A stretch of DNA of 64,000 bases, taken from assembly GCA_027574665.1 (NCBI GenBank), contig CM050650.1:53303304-53367303 (forward strand). Direction: 5' to 3'. The DNA comes from Rhynochetos jubatus. Its lineage: Eukaryota; Chordata; Aves; Eurypygiformes; Rhynochetidae. A model generated the notes under the pieces. It was not told where the DNA came from and ran no database searches. It worked only from the letters and a program-made list of their open reading frames with translations. Within the stretch, counting starts at the first letter, position 1; every line of letters starts with the position of its first letter. Positions 30,200-38,980 of the stretch are shown here, piece by piece. The position numbers and the translations under genes are program-made.

Positions 30200-30290
30200 G
30201 ACTGAGTAGACCACTGGACCAGATAACCACCTGAGATCCCTTCTCACCTCAGTTATTCTGCGCTTATATGATTCTGCATTAATATGTCTC
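30200..30290 (+). mobile_element. CR1 3' end, strongly diverged
   Basis: The order of motifs follows the CR1 3' terminus: ACTGGACCAGATAACC, then GAGATCCCTTCTCACCTCAG, then an ATTCTG...ATGATTCTG tail that resembles the terminal octamer repeat. Divergence is high and the 5' limit is unclear. This is a 3'-terminal fragment only, as usual for 5'-truncated LINE copies, with no coding capacity. Confidence 0.6.
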
Positions 30291-33200
30291 AGGTAATCAT
30301 CAGAAAAAATCAAATTGCAGAAGCAATACGATATAGGCAAGCAATGATGCAAGTTTTGGACTGATGACATACTATCAGTTGAGTAACATGTCTTCTGATG
30401 TAGCTTAAGTTTATACATACTGCTAAGAGGGTGCACAGATTGCATTGAAGGATACATAATGTTAATTACATGTTGAAGTGGTAGCATGGATCGGGTTAAA
30501 ATTAGAAGTTCCTTAGTATCATTATTTGTGATTTTGCTTTGGCACCTAAAGAGCAACTACAAGATATTCAGCAAACTTAAACGTTGAATACACATATTAC
30601 ATGTTCCTCCTGTAAATCATTGCAATCCACTAGCAGTATCCAAGTAATGATTTTCTTATAAATATACAGAAACTGATAAACCCCAAAACACTTCAGTTCA
30701 AGCGAGAGATAAATATTATGAGATTAATTCATACACAAAGATGTATCCATAAAAATGTAATTACTTGGGAATGGAAGAAATTGACAAAGGATCAGATCCA
30801 AAAGTATAACAGATATGGACTTTAGGAGCCCAAGCACAACACTGCACATCAAAATTGCTCATGCTGCGGCTGCCCAGCCCTGGTGGTGCTTATTTGTGAC
30901 AAGAAAATGAGAATTTTAATTGAGGCACCCCACCTTCCACCTAATGAGTAAACACAGTCTAGAGGAAAATGATGGAAAGAGAATCCATCCCCTGTTTACT
31001 TTTTTTTTTTTTTTCCAGAAAGCAGGTGATAGAAGGAGACGATCTCTGCAGCTTACAGAGCTTGGAAGGGAGGCCTCCTGAATTATGAACCCTGCTCCTA
31101 GGACTGTTCATGCACCATAACCTAGAAAATCATGAACAAAAAAGAAGAAATATTCTGCTACCAAAACTGCCCGTTTTGATTGCACAAGAGATTAATTTAA
31201 AGGGTACAGCACAACTGAGGAAGCTGTTGTAACTAGAAGCGTGGAGCAGGAGCATAGACGCTAGGGTTGAAATAGCTCTATTCTTAACACAGAGCTGGCC
31301 CAGGCTCAAGTAAAATGTGATACAGAAAGCAGAAGAAATCAACAGACTGCATGAACAAAAGCAAACTGTGCATTTTTAGTACAACATAAGAACAAAATTA
31401 ATGAAGTGCCTGCACTGGCCAAAGAAGATTTGGATAAGCAGAAAAATAAATTATTCCTTCAGACAGTGATAAAATGAAAGGATTGGCTAGAGCCAAATCA
31501 GACAGACTACGCTGCTATGGTGACCTAACCTTACGTACTATAGACACTGCTGAATATAATGAAAGTAAGTTTGAAAACAAAAAATGTGGTGTTAACATCC
31601 TTCTTAAATATTTATTTGGTGTTACTTATTTTTTACTGAAAGAGCTTCTATCCCATGAAAAAGGACAGATGGCTGCTTACATGCAACATTTTTTGAAGGG
31701 ACAAGGTGTCATCAGTGAAGATGGGAATAATATGTAAGTAGGTCAATAGGTAATAACCAATACACACATTTTCAGTAGACACAGTAAATTTTTGTGTATA
31801 GTTTAATAGCTGACACTGCCTTTGTCTGGTCCAAGATGACAGTGGTGGGACAAATGTGCAAAGGTGTGTGAGTTACTAAGGAGGACGGTGCACAACCTCT
31901 TTCACAACTCATGCTTCCATCACATAGTGCTGCTGTCATTCATTCCTTTTGCCTTATGTACTCTCTCCCTTGCTAGGGCATTGTAGCTTCACCTTTTGTC
32001 ACTTACCACCAGTAGTGGCCAGCAGTCACAGATCCACAGCAGTCAACTGGTAACAATTCCTTAAATTCTTCCTAAGACCCATGCCTATTTCTTTTGGCAA
32101 CACACAACAGTGACATGGGCACATGTGTATTATTATCCATACTAGTTGTGTAGATTAATGCTGCAAAGCCTTTCCAATTCATACTTCAACAACTAACATA
32201 TGCACTTGTCATTATACCTGCTGACCTGAGCTGAATGTGCGGGAATTTTGGTGCAGTCTCTGCAGCAGTAGGATGTGCCCTGTCTCTGCCATGCACGTCC
32301 ATGCAGCCTAATGGCATCCATACACTGTTCCATAGGTCTTTAGTGACCTATCTTTCATCCATAGTGAAAGATGCCTGTGATCTGTGAGCCTGCAGGCTTC
32401 CAGATGCAGCAACTCATCATATCAGTAGAGGCATACTCAATCAGGATGTCTCTGAGATGGGTGAATTTACAAAAAGTAGACAGTTCATTTCCAGCTGAGG
32501 TTACGGCAAGTACTAGCGTAGCTTTTTTTCCAGAAGCTGACCAGCTAATTGATACATGATCTTAATTTTACTGTTTATGGATTATTCAAATTAAGCTGCA
32601 GAAATATCAAAAAGTTCACCTGGAACTGGAAATCCTCCTTAGGATTTGTCACCAATGCAGACTATTGGAGAAAAAAAAAATCATAGAAGTTTATTTGGCA
32701 ACGGCTTTGAGTCTAGAAAGTCTGAGCAGTTTCCCAGTGGCCAGGAAAGATTCCAAAACTCACTTGGAGCTGTGGTTACACTGCCCTGCCCAATACATTT
32801 GAGTAGAACAACCTGAACAGGATTAGTTCAGAAATGTTTCCCAGCTTCTTTCTATTTATGGCAAGGAAATGTTTGGCTAGGGCTCAGTCGCTCCTGACTC
32901 TGCAGTGTGAGTGACTAAGCACCAGTAAGAAGTTCTCAGGAAAGCTAAGCATCTTAGTTAGTCTTCAAAGCCTGGATTGACAGACTGTCAAAAGCTTTAG
33001 TGCAGTTAGAAGCTAAGCAGAGATCTTGAGGTCACTTCTGATGGTCCTTTTCTCATCTATGACAAGTAGGGCAATAATTACTATGGTTGCCAATCACCTG
33101 GTGTACACTGCCTTCCCTGGATAGCACTGTAACGCTTTTGGGGCTTATGTACAAATTAATGGCAAACACCACGTGTGGACCTGTCACTTCACTACCTACC

Positions 33201-35090
33201 CACAGCTCTGGGATTATTCCACCAATTCTTAGCATACATTATAACTGGGTGGGCTTTTCCTCATGCTGGCTTACCATCACTCTCTCTTCTTCATGCTAAC
33301 GCTGATGATGTTATACTGCCCTACAAACAAACAGAAGAAGAAAAAAATCCTATAAGCACAGTAATGGTTGCATTCTGCACTTATCTGTAAAGTTGTTTGT
33401 ATTGAGGCAAAAGACCCATCAAGTCTGACCTGTGCCAACTAGTGCTCTGTAGGATGACACTGGTATATAGGCCAACACTTTGTGCCCTGTTGCCTCAAAG
33501 GCCTATTAGGAACAGATAATATGTTATTTGTAGAATGGTGATCAAAAAATAAGGAGGTGATCCTCTCTCTCCTTTTATAGGAGCACCAAATATCAGGACC
33601 AGTAAGTAAAGGCAGGCAAACCCCAAAGGATTTGTTTGGTGGCAAGGATTTGTGTGGGCAATGTAGAAGCACTGCTGGGGCCCAAGTAACTTGTGAACAT
33701 TTAACACTGGCTCTGTCACAGCTGGAGTCTGCCATAGTTGAGGACCAAGATGTTGCAAACTAGCTGGGTCTGACTGCTTCTTCCCCAGCTGCGTAAGACA
33801 CTCAGACTTTGGACTGGGGCCTAAACACTGGCAAGAGATTTCAGACAGCAGAGGCCGGAAGGTCTGAGTGGGCAATATGAGTTAAGAAGGTTAAGCAGAA
33901 TTGGTCTCGTTTGTAAACAGGATGTGGTTATTGGGTAAGAGCTGGAGGCCCCAAAGAAGCTCTGAAATATAGCAGCTAAATCCTAAGAGATAACAGGAAT
34001 GTTCGCTGAACTATAAAATTAATGGTCGATTACTGTTCCCCCTGATGTTTCAGTGAGAAGGAAGGTTGACACTAATTTTTTACAGGACAAGTTGAAGTCC
34101 TAGAAAGCACTGATGTATTGAATGACATCAACTAGAAAGCGTGAGGGAAGAGAACTGCTGTTGTCTCAACCTTGTATTATGTACATGTATTACAACATTT
34201 GCCTAAATGCTGGCAAGTATTGCTACAATGTTACAATAATGAATGAGGTTGTCCTTGTGTTAAGTGCTGTGTAAACAGAAAATGAAATCCAATCTCTCCT
34301 CTAAAAGAGCATAGTCCAGTTAAAGAATGGATTCAGGGCCAAGTATATAGAAGGTAAGAAAAGGAAAGTGACTGTAGTATGCAAAAAGAGTGCTTTTAAA
34401 GTCCTTTCATTCTTCATCCAGTTTTGAGGGGTTTTTTTGGTTGTGATTAATACTTCTATAAATAATGAGGCTAGTTGAGCTATGAAAGTTACAATTAGGA
34501 AAGTTTGCATGGTCTGGCCTAATGTATACTGACAACAGGACTCAAAGCGACTGTTACTTAAGTTCTTGAAGTTATACGTGTGCATGTCTTTACCTATAAC
34601 AGTCTGTGTTTAGTCAAACACGGCCAAGTTCTGCACGTTTTCTTCAGTTTAGTGTGTTACAATACGCATGTATGAATAGATGGAAAAATTAGACATTAAT
34701 TCTGTAACTTATAAACTGTTAGCTAAAACGTAATGGATAATTAAAGACATACTGAAGATGAACATTTCTCTCTTAAAATTAAGTTGATTTTTATATCAGA
34801 TATTAACTGAAACTTATTTAAGTCTATTTCTTTCATTTCTAGGACTTTTGCCATTTCTAGAAGCATTCTTTTACGTTTTACTAAGATGATCCGAGGAAGC
34901 ATCCAACAGTCCTGGTAGCACAGGGGAATAGCTCTGTAAGTTCATGACTCAGTCATTTTGTAAGAATATGTAAACTGTCTTGGTTTCTTTCACATGCTTA
35001 TACATCACATACCTGCTGGCAATATGGCTGTAAAATGACATGGGGTTCCATGTCTCAGGAGAGTCTGTGGAATTTTTACTTTCAGGGTTA
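30291..35090. other. Intergenic DNA next to the STXBP5 promoter
   Basis: No gene supported. A T-rich run followed by CCAG occurs at about 31001-31018, which resembles a splice acceptor, but no exon-like frame with a donor follows. The 87-codon frame at 31474-31737 has no recognisable homology. Regulatory elements of the nearby gene may be present but cannot be told from background without comparison to other birds. Confidence 0.5.
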
Positions 35091-35559
35091 TGATGATGGC
35101 TGCATCGTACCTCTCTCGCCGATTTCTGATTACGCTTATCCCTCTGCGCGCTGTTACATTTACTGTGTTAATAAAGCATGCCTGGCTATCCGGCTGAAAA
35201 CACCACTGAAAAGGACCATTTTACGGCGTGCGGAGCCTGTTCCTGCTAAGCCATTCACGCTGAGCCAATGTCTTGAATCACATCTCTACAAGTTTTCCCT
35301 CGGAAAGTGATGATTGGTCTTCCAGTTCACTTTACTTGAAAAGGAAGTTCAGGAAAGAGTCACACATAGTAATTACTTTCAGCAACACAATAACGACTGA
35401 GAGTTCTATCTATGACCTGACCACGGAGTATATAACCCAAAAATGCAATCCAATAATGAAAATCAAAGCAGAACACGGAATGCTATACATCAGCGGTCAG
35501 CGGAAAGAAGCGTTTAACTCCGTGCCACCTGCTCAGATAAGCTTTGCTGCCCTAAGGAT
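35091..35559. other. CpG-retaining shoulder upstream of the island
   Basis: Between the AT-rich intergenic DNA and the dense island, CpG dinucleotides become noticeably more frequent (for example around 35117-35150 and 35224-35262) while G+C stays moderate. This fits a region kept unmethylated in the germ line beside the promoter, possibly an upstream regulatory element or minor start region. A 91-codon + frame (35035-35310) runs through it, but I see no homology. Confidence 0.4.
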
Positions 35560-36039
35560 GAATGGGAGCACCCTGGTACCGCCAGCGGCTCGCCTCGCAC
35601 CACGGGGGCTGGCCACCGGTGACTAGTTGGGATGGCGTTGGCTACCTCCGCAGGAGCGAGGGCTCCCGGCCCGGCCGGCTTTGGCTACAACAGCTATCGC
35701 TCACAGGCCGGGCCCGCGACACCTGCGCGGCTCTCACCAGCACGGCCGGGATGAGGGGTACGGGGTTATCACCCCCGTTAAACGTTACCGCCGTTGGAAA
35801 CGCTTCTCCCGCCTCTCCCCCAGCCCCGACGGGGCTCCCCGCTCCCGCGGCGGCTACCGCCGCCACCACCTGTTACCTGCTCCCGCTTGCACCTGGCCGG
35901 AAGCCAACACCCGGCTGCCGCCCCGGTGCTCCCGCCCGCCGCCGCGCCGCCCCGCGCCCCATCCGCACACCTCCCCGGCCCCCGCGCGGCGCATCGGGGG
36001 GGAGCGGGCACCGCCACATCCGGGTGCCGGCGCGCTTAG

Positions 36040-36051
36040 TGCGCATGCGCG
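36040..36051. promoter_or_regulatory. Palindromic NRF1 binding site
   Basis: TGCGCATGCGCG is a full match to the NRF1 consensus YGCGCAYGCGCR, with the GCGCATGCGC core being its own reverse complement. NRF1 sites of this form sit near start sites of CpG-island promoters, including many neuronal and exocytosis genes. It lies about 870 bp upstream of the STXBP5 start codon, which would place it at or just upstream of transcription start if the leader is several hundred bases long. Confidence 0.75.
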
Positions 36052-36181
36052 GCTGCCCCGCCGCTGCCAGGCAGGGTGCCGCGGTAGTCGCCGCCGCTCC
36101 TCCCCGGGGCGCTGCGCTTCCGCGTTGTCAGGCAAGGGGGAGCGACCGTGAGGCGGGGGAGGCGCCCTCCGCGGCGGCGGC

Positions 36182-36202
36182 AGGAGGAGGAGGAGGAGGA
36201 GG
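36182..36202. repeat. (AGG)7 microsatellite
   Basis: Seven uninterrupted AGG triplets, preceded by a short GCG/CGG triplet run. It lies in the promoter or 5' leader and ends just before an ATG at 36203, so length changes alter the sequence context immediately upstream of that ATG. Purine-rich on the + strand. Confidence 0.9.
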
Positions 36203-36265
36203 ATGGTTGTGGGGGCGGGCGGCGGTAGCAGCAGCAGCAGCAGCTGGGAGAAGCCCCGCTGGTGA
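36203..36265 (+). other. Upstream ORF 1 (20 codons, serine run) in the leader
   Basis: An ATG with A at -3 and G at +4, a strong initiation context, opens a 20-codon frame that stops at TGA 36263-36265. The (AGC)6 microsatellite (36227-36244) is in frame and gives six serines, after a Gly-rich stretch and before WEKPRW. If transcription starts upstream of 36203 this uORF would capture scanning ribosomes about 650 bases ahead of the main start. Whether it is transcribed is unknown because the start site is not defined here. The existence and context of the frame are read directly; function is inferred. Confidence 0.45.
36227..36244. repeat. (AGC)6 microsatellite
   Basis: Six uninterrupted AGC (CAG-class) triplets in the GC-rich leader or promoter. 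In the frame of upstream ORF 1 they encode serine. CAG-class repeats are mutable, so length variation between individuals or species is expected. Confidence 0.9.
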
Positions 36266-36396
36266 CTGGCTGGCGGCACACGCAGCTTGAGGAGGCGGAG
36301 GGTGCCTGAGCCGAGCCGCGGGGCGGGCGCCCGCGGAGGGGGGAGAGGCTGCGGCGGCGGGAGGGGACCGGCACGCATACACGCAGACAGAGACGG

Positions 36397-36429
36397 ATGA
36401 CAGCGGCGGCCGCGGCCGCCACGATGTGA
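36397..36429 (+). other. Upstream ORF 2 ending in ATG-TGA start-stop
   Basis: ATG at 36397 opens a ten-codon frame reading Met, Thr, six Ala, Thr, Met and then TGA. The last codon is itself an ATG with A at -3 within GCCGCCACG, a near-consensus Kozak context, so 36424-36429 is also a minimal start-stop uORF. Such elements can hold ribosomes at the start codon and lower downstream translation in known eukaryotic cases. It lies about 480 bases before the STXBP5 start and is likely in the 5' leader, though the transcription start is not defined. Confidence 0.5.
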
Positions 36430-36500
36430 GGCGGGCTCCGCGGGGGGACGCGGAGGTTCCGCGGAGAGGAGAGGCAGCCCGCACACCCCCGGCGGCGGGA

Positions 36501-36528
36501 GGGGCGGCCGGGGCGGCCGGGGCGGGGC
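36501..36528. promoter_or_regulatory. GC-box cluster
   Basis: A short tandem of GGGCGGCCG-type units with a 10-bp period runs into GGGGCGGGGC (36519-36528), a full Sp1/KLF-type GC box. This fits a TATA-less CpG-island promoter. Binding is not shown. Confidence 0.55.
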
Positions 36529-36595
36529 CGGCCGGGCCCGGGGCGAGCCGTGCGCCCCAGCGGGCAGGGCGCGAGGCGCGGAGCGGCCGCGGGCG

Positions 36596-36601
36596 GTGAG
36601 T
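36596..36601 (+). other. Possible splice donor inside the 5' leader
   Basis: GTGAGT after GGCG is a strong U2-type donor sequence about 310 bases before the STXBP5 start codon. If used with the exon 2 acceptor it would remove the start codon of exon 1 from the mRNA, so it would give a non-canonical transcript or mark a separate leader exon. Use is unproven; G-rich DNA yields such matches by chance. Confidence 0.3.
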
Positions 36602-36680
36602 CTGGGACCGGCGGTGGCGGCGCTGGTGGGCTGACCGGCTCGTGTTTGCTTGGCTCCAGTCTCCGGTCCCGCGGGCCCCG

Positions 36681-36710
36681 ATGAGGAGCGCCGCTGCGCT
36701 GCCGGACTGA
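36681..36710 (+). other. Upstream ORF 3 (9 codons)
   Basis: ATG with C at -3 and A at +4, a weak context, followed by nine codons in total and TGA. It lies about 200 bases before the main start in the presumed leader, so scanning ribosomes would meet it shortly before the STXBP5 ATG. It has no other notable trait. Confidence 0.45.
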
Positions 36711-36911
36711 CGCCTGGCCGCCCTCCCCGCGGACGAGGAGGAGCGCTGCCCCGCGGCGGAGAGCGCGGCGCCTCTGATCGCGGGCCGCCCCTGCACCGCC
36801 CTCCCCGGCGGGGGTTCGTCTGCTGCCTGCGGGGCGGGCGGCGCGGAGCGGCGGTGACAGCGCGACGGCGGCGGCGAGGCCGGGGGAGCGGGAGCGCCGC
36901 CGCCGAAGACC

Positions 36912-37064
36912 ATGAGGAAATTTAACATCAGGAAGGTGCTGGACGGCCTGACGGCGGTCTCCTCCGCCGCCTCGGCGTCGTCCGCCGCTCAGCAGCAGCA
37001 GGCGGGGAACCGGGAGACCGAAATCCAGGAGACGCTCCAGTCCGAGCACTTCCAGCTCTGCAAG
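36912..37064 (+). CDS. STXBP5: Tomosyn-1 (syntaxin-binding protein 5), coding exon 1
   Basis: Encodes the first 51 residues of tomosyn-1, a cytosolic R-SNARE-domain protein that binds syntaxin and SNAP-25 and restrains vesicle priming and exocytosis in neurons and secretory cells. The translation begins MRKFNIRKVLDGLTA and ends EIQETLQSEHFQLCK, which match vertebrate STXBP5. The paralogue STXBP5L, as I remember it, has Lys and Phe at positions 2 and 6. Between them is a fast-evolving linker rich in Ala and Ser with four Gln from a (CAG)4 run (36991-37002), then a Gly-Asn-Arg-Glu segment. The ATG has A at -3 and is the first in frame with the conserved start. The exon ends CAAG before GTGAAT, a U2-type donor, in phase 0. 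The domains of the full protein (two WD40 propellers, C-terminal SNARE motif) are encoded downstream, mostly outside this window. Confidence 0.95.
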
Positions 37065-38873
37065 GTGAATGGATGCTGCAGCCCCGAGCCGGCTGGCGGC
37101 CGGGGGAGGGGGTGCACCGCCGCGACGGGCTCTGCGGGCTTTGCCTCTCGGTACCCACCTGGCCGAGACTGCCCGCCGCTCCTGTTTACTTGGTTGGCTT
37201 TATTATTTGGGGGTGGGAGCGGGGAAGGAAGCAGGGGGTGTAGCTGTACGGGTCTTGTTGGATTTCCGTAGTCATCTTTCCTGGAGAGTTTCAGGGTTTG
37301 TCGTCTTCTGGTAGACGCTTTCATGCGTGTAATGCTGACCGTGTTCACGAAGGCTTCGTAGAAAGAGTGGGGTGGGTGGGGGAAGGAGCGATACCTAGCT
37401 GTAGTGCGGTTCCGATTATCGCGGCGTTTGAGTCGAAGCCTCTGCTAATGGGCCCGAAGGACAGGGGATCTGTCGCTCTGCATTACTTGGAAATGCATTT
37501 ATCCTGTTCCTGTGCGCCTGAGAAGGGCTGTAGACGGTGGCGGTGGTTTCGCTGCAGTGTGTTGCCAAGTTGCCGATGCTGCTACCGCAAATCTTCTCCA
37601 GAGACAGAAGAAAAGTTCCTGTGGTTTTTTTTTTTCTGTTTGTTTGTGCATGATACAATAGCTGCAGTTTGTGTCTGCACCCTTCAGAAAATGATGCAGC
37701 GAATTAATCTGCCAGATGTACCAAGAGGAATAAAAACTGATTCAAATATCAATACCTATTTTTATCTTTACAATGTACCCCATGGCCTAGCTTGATACGG
37801 ATGAGCTTGTTTGTGGATTCTCCTCCTTGTTTTATCGAGTATTGCAGGCGCTTCTGCAAGTTGTTCGCAAAGGACATGGAAAAGAGCAGAGCTGTTACCG
37901 CTTAGATTTTATTCACTGTGAAATACTGAGAGTTGCGGGGTATGTCTGCAACTTCAGTGAAGTAAAAAGAGTGTATCAGAAGTTTGCTATGCATTTATGA
38001 GGTCCTAAAATAACTCTGCTTTAAACTAAAGATTTTGAAATGGAAAAACTAGCTTTTGTGTGGCATGTGTTGTGTATGTGTATAATGGAAATAAGAGCAG
38101 GTGATGTTTTTTATTATGTTCTCAATTCTGATTAATTGCAGCCTGAGAAGTGTAATGGAGTTATTGCTTGGTCAATTACCAAATTAGTCTTGGCTAACCA
38201 AAAAGCTAAATGTGCCAAGAGCTTCATATTAAGAAAGAAACCCATGGTTGAGGTTTCATTTTGCTTTGTTTGGGATGTTTTTTGGTTTTGTCTATTTTGG
38301 TGACTGTTGGTTTTTTTTCCTCTTGGGGGGAGGCAGAGGGTGAGAAACGGGTTCTGTGGAGCTTGGGTGGTGGGGTTTTTTTTTTTTTTTGAACGTGCTG
38401 AGAGAGGTTGCACTGTCATGTGGGGCCTGTTGGAACGAAATTGAAGCGATTCTCAGAAAAGCATGTCTAGTAATTTGTAATAGTTCTAATGGCAAGTGCG
38501 GCTTTGTTGCCAAACTTCCTAGAAACATCTCAGTTTTTAACAGTTTAGTTCCTTTGTCAGAGCTGAAATAAGATTACTTGGAGAATGAGGTAGATGGGGA
38601 TAAAAAATGCTGACAGAAGAAATGTAAGAGTCAAATTAAGTTTCACTAGGTATGACTGTCACTTGATGATCAAGGATGAGAGAGTAATTGTAACTAAAAA
38701 AATCTTTTATAGTTGGTTCGTGTAAGACAACTGATTTTGTCAGTCTGTTAAAATACTTTGTAGTTCTTGATTGTGATTAACACTGAATCCTGTTCTCTAA
38801 CATATGATATTGATTCTGTTTATTTTTGGTCTGCTGCTTGACTCATCATTACTGCGGTGCTCTGACTTGTTAG
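37065..38873 (+). other. STXBP5: STXBP5 intron 1
   Basis: A phase-0 intron of 1809 bp, short for this gene. The donor is GTGAAT and the acceptor is TTGTTAG, with a weak pyrimidine tract broken by purines (GCGGTGC) about 20 bases from the end. The first 100 bp are still part of the CpG island. T/G-rich low-complexity sequence lies at about 38265-38395. Open frames of 70-165 codons here have no homology and are not exons. Confidence 0.9.
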
Positions 38874-38971
38874 ACTGTACGCCATGGTTTCCCCTATCAA
38901 CCTTCAGCCTTGGCTTTTGATCCTGTTCAGAAAATACTGGCCATCGGGACTCAGACTGGAGCACTAAGGCT
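38874..38971 (+). CDS. STXBP5: Tomosyn-1, coding exon 2
   Basis: This 98-bp exon encodes 32 complete codons plus two bases of the next: [20 protein letters not shown] then [12 protein letters not shown] and the first two bases of a Leu codon. It matches vertebrate tomosyn exactly in register after CK of exon 1. The segment contains the opening beta-strands of the first WD40 propeller, with the SALAFDP...[12 protein letters not shown] pattern typical of lethal-giant-larvae/tomosyn proteins. The acceptor is TAG before ACT, in phase 0. The exon ends in phase 2 at a donor reading GTATCCTTT, the minor-spliceosome type. Residues 52-84 of the protein come from here. The next segment of the family begins Phe-Gly-Arg-Pro-Gly and was not found in the window. 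Confidence 0.95.
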
Positions 38972-38980
38972 GTATCCTTT
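38972..38980 (+). other. STXBP5: U12-type 5' splice site of intron 2
   Basis: The intron after exon 2 begins GTATCCTTT, a full match to the GT-AG class of the U12-type donor consensus RTATCCTTT. It is a poor U2-type donor, since it lacks AAG at +3 to +5. The coding register of exon 2 leaves little room for another junction: a Leu codon interrupted after CT fits the known protein. The U12 branch site (TTCCTTAAC-like) would lie near the acceptor, outside the window. Confidence 0.85.

Larger units (their letters stand above)
35560..37165 (+). promoter_or_regulatory. STXBP5: CpG-island promoter and 5' leader of STXBP5
   Basis: About 1.6 kb is extremely G+C-rich with CpG at close to its expected frequency, in sharp contrast to both flanks. 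It covers the presumed start sites, the 5' leader, coding exon 1 and the first 100 bp of intron 1. No TATA box is seen in a promoter-like position; GC boxes and a palindromic NRF1 site are present, as in dispersed-start CpG-island promoters. The exact start site is not determinable from sequence; somewhere between the NRF1 site (36040) and about 36600 is likely. Long open frames on both strands across the island (up to 337 codons on minus) are low-stop-codon artefacts. Island promoters are often bidirectional, so a divergent non-coding transcript is possible but not shown. Confidence 0.85.

Noticed and set aside
30128..30556. 142-codon minus-strand frame
   Set aside because: It overlaps a CR1 3' end and shows no protein family pattern.
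31001..31018. T-run followed by CCAG as a splice acceptor of an upstream gene
   Set aside because: No exon-like frame with a donor and known homology follows.
35035..35310. 91-codon frame just upstream of the island
   Set aside because: No recognisable domain or homology and no support for transcription; reported only as part of the CpG shoulder.
35562..36290. 242-codon + strand frame upstream of STXBP5
   Set aside because: Composition artefact of the CpG island; no homology, begins outside the island core and crosses the likely promoter.
36036..37049. 337-codon open frame on the minus strand over the promoter, with other long frames on both strands
   Set aside because: They lie in the CpG island, where stop codons are rare by composition. 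The translations are Pro/Ala/Arg-rich low-complexity, overlap each other in several frames and oppose the real STXBP5 exon.
36912..38971. Assignment to the paralogue STXBP5L
   Set aside because: The N-terminal residues MRKFNIRK and the exon 2 segment fit STXBP5 better than my memory of STXBP5L; a protein alignment would settle it.
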